In this document: positions 26,645-32,966 of the stretch, piece after piece
Position numbering within the stretch: position 1 is the first letter of the stretch
Layout of the letters: the number at the start of each line of letters is the position of its first letter
Source of the DNA: a virus
DNA: 32,966 nt
Reading direction: 5' to 3' (one strand)
Virus record (IMG/VR): IMGVR_UViG_3300042460_000118
Span: 1-32,966 of that record
Notes under the pieces: generated by a model
Seen by the model: only the letters and a program-made list of their open reading frames with translations
Database searches by the model: none
Told to the model about the DNA's origin: nothing
Translations under genes and position numbers: made by a program

Positions 26645-27865
26645 CTAGTTGTCTTCCATGTCTTTGTACCTGTAGTATCCCTTGTCAAAGTCTGCTTGGA
26701 CAAAGAAGTCTCCCATAAAACCATTTCTGTTTTTACGAAAGGCACACTCTATGATATCACTATTTGTAGCACGACCAAGTGCTAAAACCCAGTCAGCATC
26801 GTAGGCAATCTGACGTGACCATGCAGTCTGACCTAGAGTAGGAACACCACTCAAGTCATTCACATCGTCAGGGGTAGCTGATGAGATAGCAATAATAGGA
26901 ACTTCTTCACCAATAGCTAGAAGCTTTAACTCACGAGACAAATTCTTCATGCGAACAACTTCATTCTCAGACCTTTGGTTTGGAGACATAAGCTGTAGAT
27001 AGTCAACAATAATAAAGTCAGGCCTATATTGATCAATTTTTCCACGAACAACTGATGGGTTAATTTCTCCACCAGAATCATTAGAGATAATATGAAACTC
27101 TGGTTTACCTGTCATCTCAACGTCATACCACTTCTTTAACATGTCTAGCTCAATCTCACCATTGCTAATCTTACGATGTGACCAAATGCCTTCTCCCATA
27201 ATCGTTAGAACACGATTACGAACTTCTGTCTCTGACATCTCTAGGGAAATGATTAGTGGTGACTTGCCTTGCTTCCATGCCTGTACCGCAAAATATAAAG
27301 CCATCCAGGACTTACCAATACCTGGATAAGCCAGGAATACCCCAAGCTGTCCTGGCATAATTCCAGATGGTAGATAATTATCAAATCCTGGCAAATTGGT
27401 TTTAATACCAGTTATACCTAGAGCTCTTTGTGCTTTTACATTTTCAAAGTATGCAATTGTTGAGGCAAGATCTGTAACATCAATGTCACGAATAGTTGCT
27501 GTATTCTTTTTTAGTTCTGATGTTTTTGTAATAAGTTCTTCAAGAGCTTTGTTGCCCTCACCAGACTGGACCTCTCCTGCAGCAACACGAAGAATATCTT
27601 TTAGGCTATCTGTTAGATACTCACCTTGCAACTCTTCTAGATGATGCTTTGTTGATCCTATGTTCTCATCTACAGCAAAGTCACGAAACTTTTCAATAAC
27701 CAAATCTTTTGGAGGAACTGCTTGATTAATTTCAAAATACTTACGAATGAATTCCCAGATGTCTCCATGGGTCCTGAGTAGCTTTTCTACATCAGCTTGT
27801 AGCAAGACATGCATCTGCTTATCTTCAAGTAGTGCTGATATTACCTTTGACTCTGTGCTACTCAC
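26645..27865 (-). CDS. DnaB-like replicative helicase
   Basis: 406 aa. A helical N-terminal domain (1-110), then a RecA-type motor: Walker A AYPGIGKSW (Lys185), ISLEMSETEVRNRVL (helicase motif H1a), Walker B FIIVDYLQLMSP (Asp288) and a C-terminal FRKNRNG arginine finger region. It is the 5' to 3' fork helicase and ring-forming. The start is a GTG, 8 bases inside the upstream gene, whose stop overlaps; no in-frame ATG lies near. It lies between a candidate loader (27858-28166) and the primase, making a compact primosome operon. Confidence 0.95.
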   Translation of the reverse strand: MSSTESKVISALLEDKQMHVLLQADVEKLLRTHGDIWEFIRKYFEINQAVPPKDLVIEKFRDFAVDENIGSTKHHLEELQGEYLTDSLKDILRVAAGEVQSGEGNKALEELITKTSELKKNTATIRDIDVTDLASTIAYFENVKAQRALGITGIKTNLPGFDNYLPSGIMPGQLGVFLAYPGIGKSWMALYFAVQAWKQGKSPLIISLEMSETEVRNRVLTIMGEGIWSHRKISNGEIELDMLKKWYDVEMTGKPEFHIISNDSGGEINPSVVRGKIDQYRPDFIIVDYLQLMSPNQRSENEVVRMKNLSRELKLLAIGEEVPIIAISSATPDDVNDLSGVPTLGQTAWSRQIAYDADWVLALGRATNSDIIECAFRKNRNGFMGDFFVQADFDKGYYRYKDMEDN

Positions 27866-28166
27866 TTAGCCACCTTTTTGCCATCTCTCTACGCTCTGCT
27901 CGTTCTCTTTCATCTTTAGCCTTTTCATCCATTGCTTGCAAAAGTTTTTCTGCATTGTAAGCATAAAATGTCCAGCTGTTGGTTTGTGCTACTTCAAAAT
28001 AATAGTACACTAGTCTTAGGGATAAGTCAAGACCAAAAGACTCAATAACAGCGTCAGCTGCCCATTGTTCTGAATTTAAATTTAGTAATGGCTTAGCACC
28101 ATACTTCTTCAAGTGTTGACTAGAGTAGGTGCCTAGCAAAGCCATACGGTCTTTGCGAGCTGCCAC
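27858..28166 (-). CDS. Helicase-adjacent protein, helicase loader candidate
   Basis: 102 aa. All-helical, starting RMALLGTYSSQHLKKYGAKP, then QWAADAVIESFGLDLSLRLVYYYF, an aromatic stretch (SWTFYAYNAEKLL) and a highly charged C-terminal helix (EKAKDERERAERREMAKRWL). Proteins of this size and pattern immediately upstream of DnaB-like genes occur in other phages and are often taken to be loader or primosome proteins. It overlaps the helicase start by 8 bases, so translation is coupled. Loading of the DnaB-like ring onto DNA is the best guess; the sequence alone does not prove it. Confidence 0.55.
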   Translation of the reverse strand: MAARKDRMALLGTYSSQHLKKYGAKPLLNLNSEQWAADAVIESFGLDLSLRLVYYYFEVAQTNSWTFYAYNAEKLLQAMDEKAKDERERAERREMAKRWLSE

Positions 28167-28372
28167 TATTCGTCTATCTCAGTCTTAGCTTCGTTAATTT
28201 TGTCTGCAAGTTTTGCTTCTACAAAACTGTAGACACGCTCAAAAGCTTCATTGACAGTCTCACTATCACGACGTGAGTCAACAACGCCAATATCAACTCT
28301 TAGAGACTGAAAGTTGCCTAGGTTAAGTGTATAACCTAGTGTAACGTTTACCTTGGTGTCTTCGTTGTTCAT
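28166..28372 (-). CDS. Small acidic conserved protein
   Basis: 68 aa, function unknown. The pattern VNVTLGYTLNLGNFQSLRVDIGVVDSRR is a beta hairpin followed by a helix (TVNEAFERVYSFVEAKLADKINEA). A similar small 'L-N-x-G-N-F-x-S-x-x-V-x-x-G' protein occurs, to my recollection, in other phage replication modules, where its role is not known. It starts after SD GGAGGGG and ends with a one-base overlap with the loader candidate. Coupled expression with the primosome suggests it may accompany replication proteins. Confidence 0.57.
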   Translation of the reverse strand: MNNEDTKVNVTLGYTLNLGNFQSLRVDIGVVDSRRDSETVNEAFERVYSFVEAKLADKINEAKTEIDE

Positions 28373-28391
28373 TTATTTACCCCTCCAGGCA

Positions 28392-28934
28392 TTATATTGA
28401 TTCGCTCCAAACAGGAATGTATCTACCATCTTCTGTTCTTGTATAAGTCAGTATACCATCTCCCATGCGCCTTGTCAACTCTTGATTGGTAGGGGTCATA
28501 TTGTTAGTAATAAGACCATCTTTTCTTGGTTGACCAATGTGTATTGACGCTAGGATACTGCGAATTTCTTTGACTTGTGATTCTGAGTAGTAGCTTCTTA
28601 TCTGCCACCCAGTTTTTCCATCCTTAGATGAACCCATAGGCTCTGGGATTACTCCCCTTTTCATCAAGCTTGGCATATACTTTTTATGACGATTAACTAA
28701 CTTAGCAGTTTCTCCTACTGTATATGCACGTTCTCTATTGCGTTTAAAATCTGAGGTAAAACAAGTTTCCATTCTATCTTTAGTTATATTATAAAATGTA
28801 ACCATTCCAGTAGAGCGACTTGTGTGATGTGGTCTTACAAGATCTCCATTTAAGAACCAAACTTTTTTATTGCCAGAAATTGCTGGGTCGCTATTATAAG
28901 TTTCTACTAAAAGACGTTTTTGTTTTTCTTGCAT
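28392..28934 (-). CDS. MerR/excisionase-like DNA-binding protein
   Basis: 180 aa. The central region, RAYTVGETAKLVNRHKKYMP followed by SLMKRGVIPEPMG and SYYSESQVKEIRSIL, is a winged HTH of MerR or excisionase type: the Y-T-V/I-G-E-x-A-K/R-L start, the R/K-G-x-I-P-x-P loop and the R-x-Y-S/Y-x-x-x-x-x-x-I pattern. The N-terminal part (1-65) is beta-rich, without a known family. No ligand-binding C-terminal domain is evident. It lies right after structural-type genes and before the primosome genes, a good place for a regulator of early genes. No phage integrase is in view, so excisionase use is doubtful. Confidence 0.72.
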   Translation of the reverse strand: MQEKQKRLLVETYNSDPAISGNKKVWFLNGDLVRPHHTSRSTGMVTFYNITKDRMETCFTSDFKRNRERAYTVGETAKLVNRHKKYMPSLMKRGVIPEPMGSSKDGKTGWQIRSYYSESQVKEIRSILASIHIGQPRKDGLITNNMTPTNQELTRRMGDGILTYTRTEDGRYIPVWSESI

Positions 28935-29377
28935 TAATTTGGAATTCCGATTATAATTAGATTAACTGTTGTGGATGCATTTCCAGCAGTATCAAACCTA
29001 ACTAAACCAGTTAATCCATTTGCATCAACACTTGTTAGCACAACAGTAGCTCCATCTCCTGCAGTATTAACACCTCCAGTATTTACAATTGTTGCAGTTA
29101 CGATTGGTGTGTATTTAAAATTTGCGTTAAATGGATACTCAAAAGTTTTTGTAGATCCAGCCAATGCTTGTCCAGCTGGAATGTTAACAGATCCACCAAT
29201 CATTCTTACTTCTGAAGTTTTAATATCTTGTTTTCCAGCTGATGTTGTATCAATGCTTGTATAATTATATCCAGTTGTTGAAAGCTGGTCAGATAGTTGA
29301 TTTACAGCATTAGTAATCTGGTAAATATAACTAACGTCAATTGGCTGCCCTCGTTCAGGTAGTGGTATTTTTGCCAT
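28934..29377 (-). CDS. Small structural protein, tail or fibre type
   Basis: 147 aa. An N-terminal helix (IDVSYIYQITNAVNQLSDQL) is followed by a region rich in Thr, Gly, Ala and Val in short strands: SAGKQDIKTSEVRMIGGSVN, TKTFEYPFNANFKYTPIVTA, then GDGATVVLTSVDANGLTGLV. The last part is a typical beta-sandwich end domain seen in fibre-associated phage proteins (predicted receptor or distal-tail function). No family can be named. It has its own full-consensus promoter (29398-29426) in the 3' end of the previous gene. SD AAGGAG precedes the ATG. It is the last structural-type gene before the regulator and primosome genes. Confidence 0.5.
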   Translation of the reverse strand: MAKIPLPERGQPIDVSYIYQITNAVNQLSDQLSTTGYNYTSIDTTSAGKQDIKTSEVRMIGGSVNIPAGQALAGSTKTFEYPFNANFKYTPIVTATIVNTGGVNTAGDGATVVLTSVDANGLTGLVRFDTAGNASTTVNLIIIGIPN

Positions 29378-29387
29378 GTTTTTCTCC

Positions 29388-29837
29388 TTATGATTCTATT
29401 ATATTGTCTAGCTCACATATTGTCAAGACTTGTGATATTTCTTTAACAATGCTTTCAATCTGTATAACAACTTCTATTGAAGTCGTTCCAGCTGGAGCTA
29501 TTATTGAATAAGTATGAATTGGCGATGTTCCGTGATAAAAAAAGGGGTCGCCATCAAAACTAACAAAAATATCATACCTTGGACGATTAACTTCATCATC
29601 CCAAACAATTGTAACTGATGAACCAGAAACTGTTAATTCTCCTGAAACTTGTGGTGGCAAAGACTGTAAAGAAAAAACTGTTAATGGTGTTATTTCTGAC
29701 CAGTGAGAAAACTTATTTCTGTCTTCTGACACAATACGGTATCTTAGAAGGTGTCCATAAACATCTTCTGCTAACTTTGCTAAAGGGGGAAAGTCTTCTT
29801 TTTTAATAATAACTTTTTTAATTCCAGAATCAGCCAC
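29388..29837 (-). CDS. Fibronectin III-like structural protein
   Basis: 149 aa. A start of short strands (KKVIIKKEDFPPL ... HLLRYRIVSEDRNKFSHWSE) leads to a PPQVSGELTVSGSSVTIVWD stretch, then PRYDIFVSFDGDPFFYHGTS, TYSIIAPAGTTSIEVVIQIE. The pattern P-P-x-V ... V-x-I-x-W-D ... Y-D-I-F-V resembles a fibronectin type III or related Ig-like module of phage tail proteins. The start codon is GTG and overlaps the stop of the 599-aa gene by one base, so the two are coupled. Its coding end contains the promoter for the next gene. A baseplate or fibre accessory is likely but not proven. Confidence 0.55.
   Translation of the reverse strand: MADSGIKKVIIKKEDFPPLAKLAEDVYGHLLRYRIVSEDRNKFSHWSEITPLTVFSLQSLPPQVSGELTVSGSSVTIVWDDEVNRPRYDIFVSFDGDPFFYHGTSPIHTYSIIAPAGTTSIEVVIQIESIVKEISQVLTICELDNIIES
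29398..29426 (-). promoter_or_regulatory. Consensus promoter inside the end of a structural gene
   Basis: Perfect TTGACA (29421-29426), 17-base spacer, perfect TATAAT (29398-29403). It is located in the 3' coding end of the Fn3-like gene. The predicted +1 is near 29391, and the leader contains SD AAGGAG before the ATG at 29377. It likely drives the following gene, the MerR-like gene and the primosome. Confidence 0.82.
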
Positions 29838-31636
29838 TAGGTCACATCCAATATAAATCTATATTCAATATAATTGCTAGTATTTTGAGACTTTACAACT
29901 GTAGTTGCATCAGAATTTTGAATAATAGAATATCCAGTTAGTCCATACAAAGGATTTACAGTGTTTACGTTATCAAGCCTTAAGGCGTCTAGCGAAATGT
30001 AAAATTCACCACTTGCGTATTGTGCTTCTCCATTTGGACTTAGCGCTGCTGAAGTAACGTTTCCATTAGTTTTAGCATAAGTAAATGTAGTTGCTGTTGG
30101 TGTTCCAGTAATTAAATGGATGCCATTAAAAATTGAATCAATGCCGCTAATTTTTACATAATCGCCTGTTGTAAAAGAATGATTTTCGCTTGTTGTAAGG
30201 GTTGCAACATTAGTTGTTAGTGCTTTGTTGGTTATTGAAATTGTATCAGTAGTCGTTGCATAAATTCTAACAATTGAAACATTTTTCCAGGAAAATTGTC
30301 CAGTATTATAAAATAGCTCATCTAGTCTTTTTGTTGCAACAACATATCTATTGTTGATAGAATAGTGTTGTTCTTTTTTTGCTTCAATTTGCATCCATGC
30401 ATATTGAGTTCTATCAGTATTACTAAATTCAACAATGATATTTGCAGAATCTGGAATATCGTTAGACTCTCCATTTACAGCAACTATAGAAAACGCTAGC
30501 TTTATCAAATCTGATGATGAATTTTTACTTAGATCTGTGGGCAGTCCAGTAATCTGTAAAAAGTTTGGAGTTCCGTTATATGTTAAAAAGTCTTCATCGT
30601 TAGAGTATGTGTAAGAACTATTTCCCTTTAGCAATAAAACATTTGAGAGATATCTTGGTCTTTCATATCTCTGTACTCTTTTATCATTAGAAAAAATACC
30701 ATTGCTTGTTGTAGTTTTAATTGCTATAGGCTGTAATGTTTCTGGACCTGATGTGCCTTCAAGATCAACGCTAATGACGTTAGAGCCATTGATGATAGAG
30801 TTTTGAGCTTCAACAAAGTTTGAATTTATTGAAGATGCATTGCTTACGCTATTACTAGAAACTAGTTGCCAAGGCTCTTCGCCAGAAAAAGCAGATATTG
30901 TTTTACTGTCGTATCTTCCTGCTGCTGAGTTAGATCCTGCAGAATAAATTCCAATTTCTGAAATTTCATATCTCTCTTCAGTTGGTAGCTGTGCAGTTAA
31001 AATAATTTTATTAACACCATCGTCATTTACATATCCACGTGAAGAAATTGGAACACGAAGCATTTCAAAATCTAAAACATTTTTGTTTGGATCAATTTGT
31101 AAGTATAAAGTTGCTCCAGAAAGATTTGTTGTTGGTCCTGGAGTAACTACAAAATCTGTTCCAGATCTGATTGTTGTAATGATGACATCGGTTGTGCCAA
31201 ATGCTCCAGTGCCACCGATTATTTGTATTTTTGCACCCACCCACAATTCTTCTGTAGATGCTGCAGATAAAACTTGTGCAACCCCTCCAGTTCTAAACGT
31301 AAGATTCCCAACTGTGTTTGTGGTTTCTGATGTTACTGTAATTGCTGTTGGGCCATCAATGCTAGTTATTGTTGTATCGCCACCAAAAACTCCTGTACCC
31401 GAAATTCTTGTAACCGTCATTCCTACAACTAATCCAACAGTAGACGAAAGACCAGTAACTTGTGTTGCCAAAGTTGTAGATGAAATTGTTCCAGACAATG
31501 TTGCAGTTGATACTCCAGATTTTATGCCAGTGTCTATTGGAGCAGCCCCACATCCAACTGCTACATATGAAGCATATGCTGGAGTGTCTCCAATGAGATA
31601 CTTTGCAATAATGCTTTTTCCAGTATTAGTTATCAT
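29837..31636 (-). CDS. Large tail/fibre-type protein with repeated beta modules
   Basis: 599 aa, beta-rich, with no signal peptide. The N-terminal SIIAKYLIGDTPAYASYVAV followed by GCGAAP is a conserved start of phage tail or fibre-region proteins. Residues about 50-112 and 119-178 are two diverged copies of a module: VGMTVTRISGTGVFGGDTTI and VGAKIQIIGGTGAFGTTDVI, each ending in a strand and NLTF/TLYL. Between them and residue 300 is a conserved region (FEMLRVPISSRGYV ... EERYEISEIGIYSAG). A third, more distant module (TTNVATLTTSENHSFTTGDY then VKISGIDSIFNGIH) lies at about 455-530. SD AGGAG precedes the ATG, and an extended -10 promoter lies upstream. It probably forms part of the tail tip or a fibre. 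Confidence 0.7.
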   Translation of the reverse strand: MITNTGKSIIAKYLIGDTPAYASYVAVGCGAAPIDTGIKSGVSTATLSGTISSTTLATQVTGLSSTVGLVVGMTVTRISGTGVFGGDTTITSIDGPTAITVTSETTNTVGNLTFRTGGVAQVLSAASTEELWVGAKIQIIGGTGAFGTTDVIITTIRSGTDFVVTPGPTTNLSGATLYLQIDPNKNVLDFEMLRVPISSRGYVNDDGVNKIILTAQLPTEERYEISEIGIYSAGSNSAAGRYDSKTISAFSGEEPWQLVSSNSVSNASSINSNFVEAQNSIINGSNVISVDLEGTSGPETLQPIAIKTTTSNGIFSNDKRVQRYERPRYLSNVLLLKGNSSYTYSNDEDFLTYNGTPNFLQITGLPTDLSKNSSSDLIKLAFSIVAVNGESNDIPDSANIIVEFSNTDRTQYAWMQIEAKKEQHYSINNRYVVATKRLDELFYNTGQFSWKNVSIVRIYATTTDTISITNKALTTNVATLTTSENHSFTTGDYVKISGIDSIFNGIHLITGTPTATTFTYAKTNGNVTSAALSPNGEAQYASGEFYISLDALRLDNVNTVNPLYGLTGYSIIQNSDATTVVKSQNTSNYIEYRFILDVT

Positions 31637-31638
31637 GT

Positions 31639-32400
31639 TTAAGCTCCTATCTCTTCTATTATACCAGCACTGGCAATTTGAATTTCTATTTGTTCGTCAG
31701 ATCTTATATTAATAAACTCTATAATAGCGTTTCCAGTTTGCCCTTCGGATTCAAGATAGAATGTTGCTCCATTTGGTCCACGACCAACATTTGGAATTTT
31801 ACTTCTTAAGTTAATTAAAAAGTTTGAAAAAAACTTGTCTGATGTTTCTTGCAACCTTAGTAGGGTAGTTGGATTATAGGTTTCTTGCAAGATTCCCAGA
31901 TTTTTAAAGGGCTGATAGATAACACTTTGACCATTAACTGTATCATTTCTTGCAATAGTTAAGAGTTCTTGACCACCAACATCTTCAAACAATAAGTCAA
32001 TGATAAGATTATCGCTAAACGTTTCATCAATAAACTCTATAGTATCAATTGGTGCGCTTTTGATTCCTGTATATTGTGGCGGGTCTGGAAGATTTAGTGT
32101 TGGTGGGGTTGGTGCTGGTTTGCTTATTACTGGGCTAGCTGCAACAGGTGCTGGTGATGGGGAGGTCTGAGTCCCACCGTTATTTCTTCCTGTGTTATTT
32201 CCCCCACTATTAGTGTTACTCCTAGTGTTACTGCTAGGACCTCTAGGCCCATTACTTCTTTGCTGAGCTGCTGCGTAGGCTCTTGCTCTTTCGTCTGCTA
32301 CTGCTGCGTGATGCCTAGCTGCTGCTGCCCTTTGCCTTGCTAACTCAGCTGCTGCTCTGGCTGCTCTAGCCTCTCTTTCTTTGTTGTCTGCAAGTCCCAT
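31639..32400 (-). CDS. Ala/Arg-rich coiled-coil structural protein
   Basis: 253 aa. Residues about 5-45 are an Ala/Arg/Glu-rich helix (REARAARAAAELARQRAAAA...), a single coiled coil. A Ser/Asn/Gly/Thr linker follows (about 48-80), then a Pro-rich segment (85-110), and from about 112 a folded domain with IDTIEFIDETFSDNLIIDLL, LEDVGGQELLTIARND, and a final TGNAIIEFINIRSDEQIEI beta block. The layout suggests a tail or baseplate protein that bridges two structures. The gene lies between two other structural genes with 2-base gaps, so it belongs to the same operon. There is no recognised family. The 3' end contains an extended -10 box for the 599-aa gene. Confidence 0.52.
   Translation of the reverse strand: MGLADNKEREARAARAAAELARQRAAAARHHAAVADERARAYAAAQQRSNGPRGPSSNTRSNTNSGGNNTGRNNGGTQTSPSPAPVAASPVISKPAPTPPTLNLPDPPQYTGIKSAPIDTIEFIDETFSDNLIIDLLFEDVGGQELLTIARNDTVNGQSVIYQPFKNLGILQETYNPTTLLRLQETSDKFFSNFLINLRSKIPNVGRGPNGATFYLESEGQTGNAIIEFINIRSDEQIEIQIASAGIIEEIGA
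31658..31666 (-). promoter_or_regulatory. Extended -10 candidate ahead of the 599-aa gene
   Basis: TGGTATAAT in the 3' coding end of the 253-aa gene, 22 bases before the ATG at 31636. No clear -35. It lies in codons for I-I-E-E, so chance is possible. Confidence 0.4.
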
Positions 32401-32402
32401 TA

Positions 32403-32966
32403 CTATACCTCACTCAAATAAACAGTCATTTCGGGTCCACTAACAGACCTACGATAGCTAATATTATATACTACATATCTAACAGAGTCTGGAGTTATTA
32501 GGTCAATACCGTCTGAATCTTTATAGTAAACATTGACTAAGTCTCCAAGTTGTAGGGTTGGCATTGAAAAAATATCCAAACCAATTGATTTACGTGGCCT
32601 AATATTTTTATCAATTATCCACTCTAACAAATTTTCTGCAGTGTCTAAATCTTGTATATATATAGAATCTAGGGTAAAATCATTTTTACCATAAAGAATT
32701 CTGCTCTGTCTAATTTTTTCGTATTGCTCTGTAAACTTAAAGGGAGATTCAGTTATTACAGATCCTTTGATTTCTGGATCTGAAGTGTTTCCTCTTCTTT
32801 TTAAAAAATCATCAACGGTTACACTTGTAGTGTTTTCACCAGTAAAGGCAATACCTAAAATTCTAAGTGAATTATTTGTACTAGAATCTAACAGTAAGAG
32901 TGAATCAGTGTTGTTAAATACTAAAAATTCTGCTCCATAAGAATCTGCGGTAAAGCCAGAAACAGT
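32403..32966 (-). CDS. Tail-type protein, 5' end cut by window edge
   Basis: The frame is open to base 32966 with no stop, giving 187 residues of the C-terminal part; the start lies outside. A first beta-rich region (TVSGFTADSYGAEFLVFNNT ... LRILGIAFTGENT), then DDFLKRR and a basic helix-strand part (KFTEQYEKIRQSRILYGKND) precede a final module, PTLQLGDLVNVYYKDSDGID and VRYVVYNISYRRSVSGPEMT. The V-N-V-x-Y-x-D ... Y-x-V-x-x-I-x-x-x-R pattern is common in phage tail-tip/baseplate proteins that hold an attached domain. A structural role in the tail is likely. It is the upstream-most gene of the tail operon in view, two bases before the 253-aa gene. Confidence 0.5.
   Translation of the reverse strand, partial: TVSGFTADSYGAEFLVFNNTDSLLLLDSSTNNSLRILGIAFTGENTTSVTVDDFLKRRGNTSDPEIKGSVITESPFKFTEQYEKIRQSRILYGKNDFTLDSIYIQDLDTAENLLEWIIDKNIRPRKSIGLDIFSMPTLQLGDLVNVYYKDSDGIDLITPDSVRYVVYNISYRRSVSGPEMTVYLSEV

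Noticed and set aside
28392-28934. Excisionase, hence temperate phage
   Set aside because: The HTH type fits, but no integrase or att-like repeat was seen in this window, so lifestyle cannot be judged.
31083-31712. Plus-strand frame of 209 codons
   Set aside because: It runs antisense to the 599-aa structural protein, has no SD, and reads as low-complexity Val/Pro/Thr.

Overview
The window is an AT-rich piece of a tailed double-stranded DNA phage genome (Caudoviricetes), most likely from a phage of an actinobacterium. The phage call rests on a large and a small terminase subunit, tail-type proteins, two peptidoglycan hydrolases, holin-like proteins, a complete phage replication block and four tRNA genes. 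The actinobacterial host is inferred from a WhiB-family Fe-S regulator with an intact C/CxxC/C and GVWGG signature, a DUF7455-type protein, leaderless-looking promoters and an adenosylcobalamin-dependent ribonucleotide reductase. The low GC suggests a low-GC aquatic actinobacterium, but that is only inference. No integrase, att site or CRISPR array was seen.

Almost everything is on the minus strand, so transcription runs from high to low coordinates; the exception is a truncated glycosyltransferase at the left edge (3-953, +). Following transcription: tail/adhesin-type structural genes (32966-28934); a perfect consensus promoter (29398-29426); small DNA-binding proteins and replication genes: helicase-adjacent protein, DnaB-like helicase, DnaG-like primase and ssDNA-binding protein (28934-25010); a strong intergenic hairpin; then DnaE polymerase, MazG, RecA/UvsX-like recombinase, two nuclease candidates, Zn proteins and a RuvC-like resolvase (24942-17901); a 51-aa HTH protein, a DUF1599-like protein and the terminase pair (17897-14894).

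Next come class II RNR and thioredoxin under a promoter with an inverted repeat; a secreted proline/glutamate-rich protein that seems to start at AUU; two holin-like proteins; and, behind a perfect promoter, a proteasome/HslV-type Ntn peptidase (10489-9959). A tRNA cluster (Asn, Gly, Asp, then Thr) surrounds a DUF6065 gene and leads to an Hsp20 chaperone. Two lysins with paralogous PG-binding domains follow, then small zinc proteins, a thermonuclease, a leaderless 349-aa gene, small membrane proteins, WhiB, another holin-like protein, a terminator and a Stealth-like sugar-phosphotransferase.

Together the genes give the phage most of its own DNA synthesis machinery (polymerase, primase, helicase, SSB, dNTP supply, nucleotide clean-up), packaging, lysis, and a small proteostasis island (Hsp20 plus Ntn peptidase). 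The most notable observations are the Ntn peptidase with its nested promoter/SD-hairpin arrangement, the AUU-initiated surface protein, the leaderless gene, and two enzymes with altered signature residues (M23 peptidase His to Asn; RecA Walker A Gly to Ala). No stretch over 300 bases lacks a gene.
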